64,000 nt of DNA from Limnanthes douglasii subsp. nivea (taxonomy: Eukaryota > Streptophyta > Magnoliopsida > Brassicales > Limnanthaceae): positions 217,339,530 to 217,403,529 of the forward strand of contig JAUPFV010000001.1 of the NCBI GenBank assembly GCA_036936605.1, written 5' to 3'. Below, in pieces: positions 10,901 through 23,595 of this stretch. The translations under genes were made by a program, and so were the position numbers. The notes beneath the pieces are model-generated. The model saw only the letters and a program-made list of their open reading frames with translations. It was not told the DNA's origin and did no database searches. Each line of letters begins with the position of its first letter. Position 1 is the stretch's first letter.

Positions 10901-12780
10901 TCATAAGAATATACAATGCATATATTAGTTGGGTTAATTATGAGTTTGAGGGATAACTCACTAATTTAGTATTTTAGTTATTTGGTCTTTAAAACCAATA
11001 AAATTTATTATCCATTATAATGGCTAGTATATCGGACCGTATCAACTTAAGAATTAAATAAAATTTTAATTTAACTAGAGATAAAAGTTATGGGCTGATT
11101 TAAGAATAATTAGTTAGATTCAAGGTATATATGAAATTCGATTCCATAAACATAAATAAGATTATGGTTGACCTAAGATTACGTAAAGAAAATACACTAT
11201 TCATGAAAATGTAATCATTTTTTTATATCTTTATTTTTAAGAGAAAGCTTCACACGTCAAAACAGAAAAAGTACGAAAAAACTTTATAACCTAATTTTCG
11301 TCGGAGTTTCATAATCATACAATTTTCTCTTTGTAGAACGGTCGATCCAAACAAATATGAGATACAAATGAGTAAGTATTCGACTGTATTTGTCGTACTT
11401 CTTTACACGGTTGAGATTAGCACCGGATCGTAATTCAGGGTTTAAAAACCCATATTACGTGTTTTAAATTAAAAAAATCAAATTAATAAAAAACATACAA
11501 TAAATCTAAATAGTTGAAATATTAGATAAAATAGAATTAGGATTTGGATTGTACAAATCTACTTAAAAGTTCTAACTTTATGATGAGTAATATATTCATA
11601 AATTATAAAAATTCAAATGTTAAAACAAACTTATTTTATTTATTTATAATTTTTAAAAATATCTTTATTCATGTTGGCCTTTTAGTTTTGAGAAATTAAT
11701 TTTAAAACCCATCGAAAGTTTTTGGTGAAAATTAAAAAAAAAATCATATTTTTAGACAATTTTTTTTAAAAAGCTAATATTTTATATAAATATTATTAAT
11801 TAAAAATTAAATTGTGGTTGAATTTATTTGGTTTAAATGGTTTACTTCAATTAAATAATAATCAAAAGTGTTGATTTATGGTTGAATTTCTTATATAACT
11901 TAAATATTAACCTTGTTTCTAGACAATAAAAACACTATATTAGTCTATTATTATTTGATGATTTGAATTTAACCTAACTAGTTTATTTAATTAATCATCT
12001 TAAGTATTTATAATAGCTAATATACATCAATTTATTTTTGGATGATACATTTTTAATATAAATTACAATCTCATATTAAGATTATTGCCTGTTTTTAAAA
12101 TATGTTCACTAAAAAAACTTTTTATATTAATATTTAAACTAAAATATATTAGCATATGAGAAAGAATAACAAAACACCAAAATGGTCATTGTTGCAATAT
12201 GTGCACATTATTTAAATGAACTTACATTTTTTTTTATGTATATAGTATGACAATTACATAAGCCTCTAGTCTAACATACCAATATGATATGGTACTATTT
12301 ATTTCAATTTCAGATAATTGTAACTAAATTATACAAATAAGAAATAGAAAAAAAACCAAATCGAATACCAATAAATCAAATGTATATAATGATAATATAA
12401 ATAAGCTTTCCCTCAATGTGTATATCATTCAAACTAAATATGGTAACATGTATATTGTGTTCGTAATATAACAAATCATCAGTAAGAGGAAATAAAAATA
12501 AATAACGTGTTCTTTCTTTTTTCGAGCAATCTCAAAATTTATATTGATCCAAGAATAATTGAATAAGTGTTTGTTATTTATTCCATTAACTAAACTCAAA
12601 TGTAATTTTAGTTATGTTTAATATTTTCTACCTTTATTTGGATTTTTTAATTATTTCATTAATGGTAAAAAATTAAATATATTTTATTACTTGGTGTTTT
12701 TAAATATGCTAAATACTTTATTTTCATAAATATGTAGCTTTAAAAATAATAACTATCTTTTACAACAATTATTTCCATTT
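10900..12780. other. AT-rich intergenic sequence without recognised feature
   Basis: Very AT-rich with dense stops in all frames. No protein motif, terminal repeat or long duplication was recognised. Confidence 0.6.
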
Positions 12781-12842
12781 CGTTATCAAACAAAGGTTGT
12801 TCCACACGTTATTGATCGCTAATATTGTTATGTTGGTCACCT

Positions 12843-13061
12843 TCACTTGTCCATTTGCATGAGGATGGAAAGAATAATAAAAAAAATCATGGTACCTTTT
12901 GTGTCACAAAACCACGTGAGCCTTTCGTTTTGGAATTTAGCCTTATTGTCCTTTGTGATGATTCTTGGTGTGTATATGCTACATATATTAGATCTGAGGA
13001 ATTTTATTATCTCATTGACCGTAAGGTTCACCAATGGATATGCTTCTACATATTTAAACAA
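12843..13061 (-). pseudogene. Integrase core fragment
   Basis: A 72-codon frame reads KYVEAYPLVNLTVNEIIKFL, then ICSIYTPRIITKDNKAKFQN and WFCDTKG. This is the gypsy integrase region around the second catalytic Asp (normally TDNGxQFxN; here KDNKAKFQN, Asp kept, Gly lost). It ends shortly before where the catalytic Glu would be expected. Confidence 0.8.
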
Positions 13062-14608
13062 ATAGTATACTACTAATTGTAAGAACTTTCTTCCTCGCGA
13101 AGATTTTAGATATGATCATGCAATGTCCAAGCCTCATTTATCAAAATAAATTGCTTCAGATATTGTTTCTAGTAGAACCGCCAAGACTTGAATTGAGTTT
13201 GAGAAACATTGTCATGTTTCAAAATTATTTAGTTTGTTTTTTACATCATCTATCATAGTAGGCCAACACTAGTCTTCTAGTGAAATTATTATTTGTAATG
13301 GCTTATAAAAAACATGTTCATTGCCTTCTCTATCATGCAACTCCTCCCGTGTGAATGTTGTTTCACTAGAACTGATGCAGCAAAATAATGATTTGGTGAG
13401 GCCTTATATGTAAAGTGTATCAAATATCCATAAAATCTGGTTGATTTCATTTTGTTTTTATTGCTTTGATCTTGGTTTTCGGAACCAAATGCTAGGTGAG
13501 GTATTTAATAATATGTGTTCGCTAATATTTTTCCTATACTTCTTCCCCTTGCATTACCATCACTCTTGAATATGAGATTGTGGAGAAACATTTGAATGGG
13601 AGGATGATGTAAGGTTTGTCTTAAAAAATGACTCCTCGTGTTGAGATCAAATGCACTAAAGATGTCAAGACATCAACAACGATATTCTAAGCTTTTGGGA
13701 TTTGTTCAAAGATAACATCGTCGAATAAAATTGAATGATATTGAAGTTATTTCAAGTACTTAATAATAATATATATCTTAACTTCGGCTTGACCGAGTGC
13801 CGATGAACCACCAGTTATGAATTCATAAAGATTTGGACTCTCTTGTTTCTGAAAATGTTAGTTAACCGAAAGCCTGCAATATCACGGTTTAATATTCTAC
13901 CTCATTATTATAAGCTAGAAAGCCAAGTTTGATGGATTATTTCAAGATATGTTTGGTATAGAAATTATTTGGACTCTTGCTCCCGAGCGTTGGTTATTGT
14001 TTCCATCATCCGTTTGGACCTGCCAAGTTGATTATGCTTTTTTTATATGTATTGGTGTTTCAGACTTTAACTTAATAAAGAAATCTACCCATGCTTGGGA
14101 TTTGATCGTCGCTCTTAGTCGAACTAAATAGCATAGTCTCCCAGTTCCACATACAGCTTAGTTAATCTTGCAAACATATCGAGCTTGTGTAATACATTCG
14201 TCAAAGGAAAAAATGTCTAAATAATAATTGTATAACCTTCCAAGTATGGTATCATCTTTCGCATTGTAACTACCAATAGTACTGTCAGCTTTCTAATTGC
14301 AAGCATATAGTTTAGGAATTTAATAAGGATTTACTTACATAGTATATTGCTTTTGAGTCATTTCCTTCTTCTCTAATTATATGTAACAAAGATTGTCATG
14401 GCTTCAGCTTCGCTAATTCTTCTGAAGAAGCTAAGAACTTTTAGATATTGTAAAAATGTTCCTCACAAGACGTCATCGACTTAAAGTTCCACGCTTATTT
14501 CAAAACTTGGAAGAAAGTTTGGAATTTGTCTAACAATTTAATGCAACCAATTTGTATGCCAATAATTGTACATTTTTTTGTTTTGTCGTGGATCCATGGT
14601 GGTGAGGT

Positions 14609-14884
14609 TTAAAAGTTGACTACGATCGACTTCAAAGCACCTCTTATCAACGATGTTTTTTTAACCCAACATCGAAAGTACACTTCTTTAGATTGAGTTT
14701 TATATTTGATACATCTAAGGTTGGCGAAGGTTTTAAACCAGTTAGTTAGATGATTTTCTTCTTTAAATTTGTTAACCAACATGTTGTCAATATAAGCTTG
14801 TATGTTTTGATCAAGTCGTGTTACAAAAACCGAATTGATAAGTCGTTGATATGTAGCCCTGGTGTTATTCAGTCTGAAGGACAC
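14609..14884 (-). pseudogene. Reverse transcriptase fragment
   Basis: A 91-codon frame starts MSFRLNNTRATYQRLINSVF and continues with AYIDNMLV. This corresponds to the RT palm segment MPFGLKNxxATYQRLMN and the catalytic box; YVDD has become YIDN, so one of the paired aspartates is lost. Further residues match the HLxxWFxTFxxLR stretch of gypsy RT. Confidence 0.8.
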
Positions 14885-14996
14885 AGCTTTGTCACAATAT
14901 TCCTCGTTATGTAATAAACATTGTGTGCTCCTAAAATCTTATTGTTGGACGTTACATCCACAAGTTGATCGATTCATGGGAGAGTAAAAAAATATT

Positions 14997-15000
<4 letters not shown>

Positions 15001-15032
<32 letters not shown>
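15001..15032. repeat. (AT)n microsatellite
   Basis: Sixteen uninterrupted AT units inside the gypsy relic. Confidence 0.95.
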
Positions 15033-15035
<3 letters not shown>

Positions 15036-15546
15036 GATCTGCAAAATCTACACATATTTTTCACTCTTCCTTCTTTGTTTTTACTAGTATTGTAGTGGTT
15101 TCCAAACTAGGTAATGGGATTCCCAAATGTGGCCTACAACGGTAAGTATATTTACTTCTTTAATAATTGTTTTCTATTATTTATTATGAGAATGGCCTAA
15201 TATTTTGTTTGGTTAGCCAAAAATTATTATTGATAGAGATTTTATAACAAACAACTTCGATTAGGATCCTAGTAACATCATGGGAATTTCGGGAAAACAT
15301 GTGTAAGTTGCATTGTAAAAGTGAAATAACTTGTACCTTCGTTTTGTTGGTATGCTACGATCAATCCTCACTCTTCCTTCCACATTGCTTTTTTCAACTT
15401 CAATATTTGGCTCTAGAAAGTAGGGCCCTCTCTTAGATCATTTACATTATCAAAGATGACAGAGTCTCCCCATTCATTGTTATTTCTTAAGGATTATGAA
15501 AGTTGTGTAAATTCACTTGAGGTCTTCAAACTCCCCATGATTAGTC

Positions 15547-16250
15547 TTATCTTACCATTGATTGTGTATCAAAGTTAATATATGAAGTAAAGACTTTATC
15601 ATGCATTTGATCCATATATGATCTTCCTAAATTACATTTTATGACGAGGGAACTTCTATTATCACGAACAAGTATTAGATTTTTTTCTAAACTTTTCTCT
15701 CCTGAGGGGGTTATCTTAAGTGACTTATCCTTATACATTGTCATCTGCACCGGTAAATCCAGTCAATATCCTTTTAGAGGGAACCGTGGCTGAAATACCT
15801 CTCATCATGTCGTATGTACTATTGTATAGAATGTTAGTCGAGCTTCCGGTGTATATTATAATTTGTTTGACCTCTACTTTTGCTAATTCCACTATGATTA
15901 AGAACGTCACTGTGGAGGTACCACTACTCTTCGCATATCATCATTATTGAATTCCAAAATTGGGTAGGGATTTTTATAGATGTATCGTTATATGTGCCCT
16001 TGGTGGTAGACTTTCATATCATCTGCATGATGTTTCCTTATGTTTTTAATAATATCAAATAATAGACCCCCCAAAAATGACTATAATCATTTGTCTATTA
16101 TGAACATATACTTGTTGTCTATGACCTCGATAACTGGATTGGTAGTTAAGTATTTAGGTTCATCAGGTGCTTCTAGAGCTTTCCTCTCATTCTTTGGCAG
16201 AAGGTATCAATCACCCGATGCATATCTTGGCTCGTTTCTGTAATTTCTCT
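15547..16250 (-). pseudogene. gag end and protease remnant
   Basis: On the minus strand, YTGSSTNILYNSTYD at about 15860-15810 is the protease active-site region (DTGSS in active elements). The catalytic Asp is replaced by Tyr. Downstream, 15750-15547 holds the protease end (NLGRSYMDQM). Upstream, around 16060-16090, VIFGGS matches the conserved gag segment before protease in these elements. Confidence 0.7.
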
Positions 16251-17046
16251 TAACAAACTCTGAGAGTTTTTATTCATCAATTGTATTCCATACCGCATCT
16301 TGTAGAGCTCAGTAATCGATGGTACAGTGTCAGATGTCGTTATGGAACTTACATAACTTGTTCTTGTCTATGTTTTCTTTTAAGGATTTGTAACTTCTCC
16401 AACCTTAAATACTTGATTATATTTTTTTCTCTTTCGTAGATAAGTACAAGATTCTAAGTGAGCTTCTAAATGTTTACATGGTAGAATGTTATTGTATTAG
16501 ATATTTGTTATTATCATTTTAATTGTTTGTACCCTTACTAGTTATGTTGATTGTGATGTATTAGCTTCTTCGTATGCTCAATGTTGTACATAGAGGGTTC
16601 CTGATATGGTTTGGAGTTTACCTCATTACCATAAATTTTTCATTATGTCGTGCCAGAGGATGGTAACAATGGCGGGTATTATTGTGTCTTCATCAATTTT
16701 TACCCTGGAAATCTTAATGACCTTGATATGAAGTTTTACATGCTTAAACCAATTTCCAAAATTGAGTGCATTCTTTGTCATTATGGTATCTCATAAAGGT
16801 CATGGAAATATTCTTTATATGTCATTAAAGTCTTGCAAATTGTTATTTATGTCCATAATCCTTTTCTAATATTCTTTTAAATGTTTCATTAGGCTTCTAC
16901 TTGTAGTGGATGGTATAATCTTCATCTCTTTTTATTACCTTAGAACCAATAAAGTGATTTCTGAAGGCCATACTCAGTATGTTTCAACTTTTATGCACCA
17001 TGGTGGGAAGTTTTTTACCATGTCATGGTGATACCTTTAAACGTCA

Positions 17047-17229
17047 TTAAAAAACTCTACACTTCATTTTTATCATTCGCTCATACCATATTATATTAAT
17101 TTTAACTTGCTTAAAATTATAATTAGGGTCTTTAATACCACTGTATTTGTCCATATTATATTTGTTGAAGTTTGGTAGTAAATATCCATACAAGATGTCT
17201 TGAGCTAATGAGTACTCTACATCCAACAA
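17047..17229 (-). pseudogene. gag N-terminal fragment
   Basis: A 60-codon frame reads DILYGYLLPNFNKYNMDKYS then GIKDPNYNF. The (L)PxFxxYxGxxDPxxH pattern is the start of the capsid region in Tat-type gag. A similar sequence occurs in the relic at about 55380-55300, so the two belong to related families. Confidence 0.6.
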
Positions 17230-17244
17230 GTCATCTTTATCATA

Positions 17245-17350
17245 TTATTGTCTCTTTGTTTGATAAATGGGTAAGGTTGCTGGTGTCCTTGACTTTTTTA
17301 TTGTGTCTTTGTTTGATAAATTGGTAAGGTTGCTGGTGTCCTTGACTTTT
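17245..17350. repeat. 53-bp tandem duplication
   Basis: The unit beginning TTATTGTCTCTTTGTTTGAT is repeated once with period 53 and only a few changes (copies at 17245 and 17298). Confidence 0.85.
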
Positions 17351-17990
17351 TTATTTCTCACTTGAATATGTTATAATGCTCTTGCTCCGTAATGTCGGCT
17401 GGTACCTCTGGTCGTATTGAGCATGGTAACGGTTTAGCTGAGCTGATGGGTGGTCTCGTTGATTGTTCGGCTCAAGGCCCAGATAATTTAAATGAATCCC
17501 GTGATGGTTCAGTTTATCCTTGTACATCTGGGTTGGTATGTGCTGCTAACTTACCTTCATTATGATCGAGGTATGGGTGTATCATTTGTTTATGTTGACA
17601 TATATTAGTGTATAATTTCACTGAGGTTGTTGTAGAGGTGGAGGTGGGTGATAATGAATTTGAAAGAGTCCCGACTGTGGTACCAGAGCATGCTCATATC
17701 CAGGTTGGATTTCCACTAGTACTATAATTTATTAATGGTTTGGTTAAAATACTAGAGAAGATTATTGGAAGTTCGATAAATAAGTTTTGGTAATTAGTAG
17801 ATGTACAGTTATGTTGCTTCATCTCTATGTGTTTTGGGATGCAGTTTTGTGTTTAAAGAATGTATGCCTTCGGGATGCATGAGTGATCACCTATAATTGT
17901 TGAGCACTTGGACCGTGGGACGTATGGGGTGATGTTGTGGATATGTATCGATATATTGTTTTAGTTTTTGAGTTTGAATGATATCCATCT

Positions 17991-18876
17991 TGATGTGTTC
18001 CTCGTGGGAAGAACACACCTCCAAGATCTCAACGGCCGAAAGGAAGTTGCGGAAGAAGAACTGGATGGTCGGATAGTACGAGGTGAGGTGATGGTGGAGG
18101 GATTGGCTATATCACCAAGGGATGATTCTCCTTGGAAAAACCAGCTGAAATCCAAACGGATATGATACACCGGTAGAGTCAGGGATTTCATGAACATCAA
18201 TTGGATATAACACACCAAAAGAGATTCAATAGAGAACGATCGAAAATTTGAATGAAAAACTCAATAGAGATTCTGTAATTCAGAAATTCGATACCAAATA
18301 TAAGGAAATAAAGCGTTTAAATAGGCAAGCACATGAGCCAGCGAAGAGTCACGCGCATGGTAAAATGGCACAAAACACCATTCTTGAATAAAGATAAAAA
18401 TTATATGGAGACTTAATTGCAGTAGCTAGAACAACTCCGCTTTAATGTTTTAATCTTGTAAGAGCCTTGAGGCCCATGCAACTTTAGCCAAAAATGAGTT
18501 AACTTTTTCCTGGATGAATTTGGTCTTTGATCGGGTCATAAGCCCACTTGGAATGGTCCAAGAGCTCCGGATGTCCGACTGCACTCCTCGGATGTTTGGT
18601 TGTTCTCGGTCCTGACTTGGTCTGAGGGCCTGACTTGGCATGTTCGACGAGTAGTTTAACCTCTTAGATTCTGATCCTTTGGTCCTCGGGTCCTTTAGTC
18701 CGCTGGTGTCTGACTGTGTTCCTCTGACGTTCGGTTGTTAAAGGGACTGACTTGGCATGTTTGACGATGCGTTCAACCTTTCAGATTCTGATCCTTCAGT
18801 CCTCGCTGGTTCGAGCTGGATCACATCATCCGACGGTGTTCCCCGGACGTTCGTTGGTTCGAGCTGGATCATATTA
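17991..18876 (-). repeat. 3' LTR (LTR A) of the CRM-like element
   Basis: 886 bp, matching 23596-24465 with substitutions and a few indels. The minus strand carries TATTTAAA near 18314-18321 and, in its first 430 bp, a coding extension of Pol. The U3 part contains imperfect internal repeats of about 50 and about 115 bp (for example two copies of GTTCGAGCTGGATCA near 18809 and 18858). Confidence 0.95.
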
Positions 18877-20681
18877 TCCCCTCCCACTTGAAGAGAATTT
18901 GTCCTCAAATCCTGATCATCTGCACAAAAGGGAATTAAGTTAGTGATATTAAAGCTTGAACTTACAGAACACTTACCTTGCAAATCCAATTGGTACGCAT
19001 TGTCGTTAATGCATTTAACGACCGTGAAAGTTCCATCAACTCGGGGCATGAGCTTAGATCGACGCTCTTCTGGAAATCGATCCTTGCGTAAATGGATAGT
19101 CTGTTTCCGATGCTTATTAGCGGCATTAGCATACTACTTTGTTTTTGCTTCAATGTAGGCATGGGCCTTCGCGTGGATCTGCTTAACTAATTGAGCTTTC
19201 TATTCCCCATCAAGGCTGGCACGCTCATTCAATGGTAAAGGTAACAGATCCATAGGTGAAATCGGGTTAAAACCATAAATAATTTGGAACGGTAAATGCT
19301 TGGATGCAGAATGAACAGAATGATTGTAAGCGAATTCTACATGCGGTAAGTGTTCCTCCCAAGTCCGAAGGTTCTTTCCTACAAATGCACGCAACAATGA
19401 CCCTAAGGTCCTATTTACTACCTCGGTCTGTCCATCACTTTCTGAATGACAGGTTGTGGAAAAACACAACTTGGTTCCTAACTTAGACCATAAGGTCCTC
19501 CAAAAGTGACTTAAGAACTTGGTATCCCTATCGGAAACGATTGTCTTAGGCATGCCATGTAGTCTAACTATTTCCTTGAAAAACAAACTAGCCATGCGAC
19601 ATACATCATCGGTTTTACTACATGTAATAAAATGTGACATTTTTGAAAAACAATCAACAACAACAGAAATGCTATCCTTTCCATGACGAGTCCTAGGTAA
19701 CCCTAATATGAAGTCCATGGACAAGTCAATCCAGGAATGAATAGGAATAGGCAGAGGATGATACAAACCGTGGGGCTGAGTCGTAGACTTAGCCATCTTA
19801 CACTTAGCACAACGGCTGCAGATGCGTTCCACATCTTTCTTCATATAAGGCCAGTAGAAATGTTCTCTCATGATGGTCATTATCTTAGACATACCAAAAT
19901 GTACCATAAGACCACCAGCTTGAGCCTCTCGGACAAATAATTCTCTTAAGGAACAAGATGGAACACAAAACCAATTCTCATAAAACAAGAATCCATCTTG
20001 AAGGTAGTGTCGACCTGCAGGATTTCTCAAACACGACTTATAAATTTCTCCATAATCTTGGTTAGTTTCATACAATTCTTTAATGTGTTCGAACCCCATA
20101 TGTTTAACTTCTAGAGTAGAAAGAAGAGTGTACCTCCGAGAAAGGGGGTCCGCTACAACGTTCTCCTTTCCTTGTTTGTACTTAATCACATACGAAAAGG
20201 TTTCTATGAATTCCATCCACTTAGTGTGGCGTTTGTTCAGCTTGTGTTGGCTTTTGAGGTGCTCTAAGGACTCGTGGTCAGTATGAATGACAAACTCCTT
20301 TGGCCACAAGTAATGTTGCCACGTTTGGAGAGATCGGACAATGGTGTATAGTTCTTTGTCATATGTGGGGTAGTTCAGTGTTGCTCCCCCAAGGTTTTCA
20401 CTGAAGAAGGCAATGGGCTTTTTCTCCTGCATAAGCACTGCTCCAATTCATATCCCTGAGTTGTCACATTCAATCTCAAAAGTATTAGTGAAATTAGGTA
20501 ACATAAGAAAGGGTGCATTAGTGAGCGTATTCTTAAGAGTTCGGAACGCTTGTTCTTGTGTCATTCCCCATCGGAAACCTCCATCTTTCTTGATGACTTC
20601 GGTCAAGGGCGTGGCTATGGTTCTAATCCTTGACGAACCGTCGATAAAATCTGGTAAGACCATGAAAGCTTCGGACTTCAC
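18450..20681 (-). pseudogene. RNase H, integrase and LTR-encoded C-terminal extension of the CRM-like Pol
   Basis: 20681-20448 carries the end of RT and start of RNase H. The 412-codon frame 20438-19200 has RNase H ([12 protein letters not shown]), the integrase HHCC finger (HFG...CSRCAKCK), and the integrase core with all catalytic residues ([30 protein letters not shown]). After a break, 19049-18738 holds the integrase C-terminal domain ([20 protein letters not shown]). That frame passes through the PPT into the LTR to a TAA, then stays in the same frame to 18450 with the motif GLMTRSKTKFIQ. The single TAA replaces a Glu codon preserved in the other LTR. Confidence 0.85.
18877..18889 (-). 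other. Polypurine tract of the CRM-like element
   Basis: AAGTGGGAGGGGA on the minus strand, directly upstream of the 3' LTR. It is simultaneously translated as part of the Pol frame (QVGGDN). Confidence 0.85.
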
Positions 20682-20765
20682 TCACGGTTTTAGGTGCTGA
20701 CCAATCTCGTATTGCCTTGACCTTCTCCTCGTTTACTTGGAATCCATCTGCACCAACTACAAATC

Positions 20766-21332
20766 CTAAAAATATAAATGATGCGTACCAAAGGAACATT
20801 TCTCCAGATTAGCAAACAGACCCTCACGCCTATGAACATCTAGGACAGCCTGAATATGTTTAACATGATCCTTTTGACTTCGGCTATAGATTAAGATGTC
20901 ATCAAAGTATACTACAAAAAAATTCCCAATAAACTCCCTAAATATATGGTTCATTAACCTCATAAAATTACTAGGTGCGTTGGTAAGACCAAATGGCATA
21001 ACGAGCCACTCATAAAGACCATGCTTAGTTTTAAAAGTGGTTTTCCACTCATCACCTTCCTTCATTCGGATTTGGTGATATCCACTTCTTAAATCAACCT
21101 TAGAAAATATGCAAGCATCATACAATTTATCCAGCATGTCATCTAGCCTAGGAATGGGATGTCTATATTTTACCGTAATGTTGTTGATTGCACGGCAATC
21201 AACACACATTCTCCATTTACCGTCTTTTTTGGGAACGAGGAGGATTGGCACGACACAATGGCTTAGGCTTTCGCGGATATGGCCCTTACATAGAAGTTCT
21301 TCTACTTGCCTCTGCAGCTCCTTGGTGTCCAC
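20766..21332 (-). pseudogene. Reverse transcriptase of the CRM-like element
   Basis: An undisturbed 188-codon frame with all RT motifs: [35 protein letters not shown] (first Asp), [17 protein letters not shown] and [11 protein letters not shown] (the catalytic YxDD). A stop follows at YF* where the protein would normally run on into the RT thumb, so it is cut off from RNase H by a small frame lesion. Codons 1-10 overlap the end of the preceding frame (21689-21354). Confidence 0.9.
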
Positions 21333-21353
21333 AGGATTGGTCCGGTATGCGGG

Positions 21354-22080
21354 TCAGTTTGGTAAAGCGGATTCGGGAACAAAGTCTATCTGATGCTCTA
21401 TTCCACAGACTGGGGGAAGACCGTCCGGACACTCTTCAGGAAACACATCCTGATAATCCTGTAAAACATGACTCAGAAAGCTCGGAAACTCTGGCTTCAG
21501 ATTAGATAAAGCAAGACAATATTCCTTAAAAACGAGCATAAGGACTGGTCGCTTACACACGAGACTCCGAGTGAGGTCATTACCCTTGAGAAAAAAAATG
21601 GTCTTACCCTTTGGAATGTTGACCTTACCGTTTGCAGCCTTCTGTTGTCGAAGGTAGAGTTTTTCCAAATAGACCTCCTGATGGGTCATGGGAACCAGAG
21701 TAGTCTTTTATCTATTGAAGAAGAAGGAATGCCGGTTTTTAAATCCATCATGGACAACCCGACGGTCAGATTTCCACGGACGTCCGAGGAGTGCATGTCC
21801 AGCGTCCACTGGTAAAACATCGCATAGGACCTCATCATTGTACTGTCACATCTCAAACGGAACTCATACTTGTTGCGTGACACGCAAATCACCTGAATCA
21901 TTTAACCATTAGAGAGGATACGGGTTTTGATGTTTGAACTCCTTCAACCCAAGTTTTCTGACCATAGACTCGCTAGCAACTTTAGTGCAACTACTGTCGT
22001 CAATAATCAGGCTACAAACCTTGCCCTGAATTAGACATCTAGAGTGAAAGAGATTCTCTCTTTGTTTTGTAGTGTTAGTT
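21354..22080 (-). pseudogene. Protease and RT leader of the CRM-like element
   Basis: Around 22030-21985 the minus strand reads CLIQGKVCSLIIDDSSCTKV, the gypsy protease active-site region (usually IIDxGSCTNVAS; here one Gly is replaced by Asp). Further on, 21901-21686 and 21689-21354 cover the protease end and the linker to RT, with the pre-RT segment PEECPDGLPPVCGIEHQIDF. Several stops interrupt the frame. Confidence 0.75.
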
Positions 22081-22149
22081 TTTTATTGGATGGTTAAGGC
22101 TCACATGGACACACCAAGAGTTGTCCGACAACTAGTGCTTGAAGCCTTT

Positions 22150-23340
22150 CTTGGACGTCTGATTCGGAACTCGGTTCCTCTTCACGTTCATCCTTGGATC
22201 GGACATCACCATTCTCCATCATGATCATGACTCTCTTATTAGAGCATTCGCTAGCATAGTGTCGTAGCCCCTGACATTAAAAACATTTGATGTCCCGAGT
22301 GCGGTTGGGACATTCCACAACTTTTATTTGGTCATGGCGGGGTGTGATTGGTTCGGCTCTGGACACGGAAGATTTGAAATCAACCGGTTTGGATGATTTG
22401 AAATCCCTCTGAAAAGGTGACCGGGGAGGCATGTTTCCTACACCAAAAGAATATCGAACATTATGTTTTCTCTTTAGTTGATTCTTAATAAGTAAAACCT
22501 TATGGAGCATCTCTTCAAGTTCAACGTAGTGCTGCATCTCCAAGCGGTCTTGTATGTCCCCGTTGAGTTCACCCAAGAAGCGCGACATGGTAGCCTCGCG
22601 CTCTTCCGTCAAACTCGACCGGATCAAAAGCGTCTCCATCTCCTTAAATTATTCATCAACACTCCGGTTTCCTTGTTGAAGATGTCTAAGCTTCTGGTGC
22701 AAGTCACGGTGAAAGTGGTTGGGTACAAAGCGCTTTCTCATGATCATCTTCATGTCGTTCCAAGTTGCAATCAGTCTCTCTCCATTGCGCCTTCTAGAAG
22801 TGATCAGCTGATCCCACCAACTGAGGGCATAGTCATAAAATTCTGTTACAGCCACATTAACTTTGTTAATTTCATAATAATATTAACTTTTAAATACTAA
22901 TTTAGTCTTTTGCTCCAGTTCGAGGTAGGCAGTCGGATCGTTGTGGCCATGAAAGGGTGGGATCTTCAGCCGTAGGTTTCGTATATTGTCCGACCAATCA
23001 GGTGGTGTTCTTGGCTCACGGTAGCGTCTCTGCCGTCCTCAAATGGTTCGGTCCGACCCACTCGTATGGTTAAATTTGGCCGCAGCTTCATCTTCCATGA
23101 ACGACCTTCGGCCACGACCTTCTCTAGATGAGGCATCTTCACGCTCTGGTTGATCAATGAAGAGCACAAGCTGGCGTGGATGGTTCCTGTCTTCAGGTAA
23201 GCATTGCTGGATCTCGTCACGGATACCATCTCTTAGTCCGATTTGAATGGTTTGGATCCGTTCCTCCATGCTTTGGAGGCGTGTGGTAAGAGCACGCGTG
23301 TGCAGCGCGTCTCCTCAGAACCTCCCTCGGATCTTGCCAT
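22150..23340 (-). pseudogene. gag of the CRM-like element
   Basis: The likely start is the ATG at 23338-23340 (MARSEGGSEE), 242 bp inside the primer site. A frameshift soon moves to the frame 23269-23039 (SxEERIQTIQIGLRDGIRDE). 22855-22649 encodes the conserved capsid segment ([29 protein letters not shown]-like [10 protein letters not shown]). 22639-22277 continues with MSRFLGELNGDIQDRLEMQH. A CCHC zinc knuckle (CF*CQGLRHYASEC) at about 22285-22240 is interrupted by a stop. Gag forms the capsid in active elements; this copy cannot. Confidence 0.85.
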
Positions 23341-23581
23341 AGAAAGGGACTAAAAGGCTAGTTTAAAATTCTAGAAAATCAAACGGTTACACAAATAAAG
23401 ATTCTAAATGATCCAAACGAGTTTTTTATTATTATTAATAAGATGTTTTAGACGAGATACGAACAATCACAAATCGTCAAGAACAATCCTAACCAAATAA
23501 AGTGAAGGAAGATGAAACAACAAGAAAAAAATGAAAACAAAATTAAAGCAAAGACCAAGGAAGAGAAATTGGCCTGTTGAG

Positions 23582-23593
23582 GCTCTGATACCA
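23582..23593 (-). other. Primer binding site (tRNA-iMet)
   Basis: TGGTATCAGAGC on the minus strand, two bases inside the 5' LTR, is complementary to the 3' end of plant initiator methionine tRNA. Confidence 0.95.
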
Positions 23594-23595
23594 CT

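Larger units (their letters stand above)
12790..17270 (-). mobile_element. Decayed Tat-type gypsy retrotransposon on the minus strand
   Basis: From right to left on the minus strand: gag N-terminal part (17229-17047), gag end and protease (about 16250-15547), RT (about 15060-14609), a very degraded middle, and the integrase core (13061-12843). Domain order and residues match the plant gypsy class seen at 1-4400. No LTR pair could be delimited. Confidence 0.75.

Noticed and set aside
12825..13076. Plus-strand frames over the integrase fragment
   Set aside because: Shadows of the minus-strand integrase at 12843-13061, which has the recognisable motif.
17968..18165. Small plus-strand protein near the left LTR (and its twin at 23531-23770)
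   Set aside because: The same frame appears in both LTRs because the LTR is duplicated, and it runs antisense to the element; no family resemblance.
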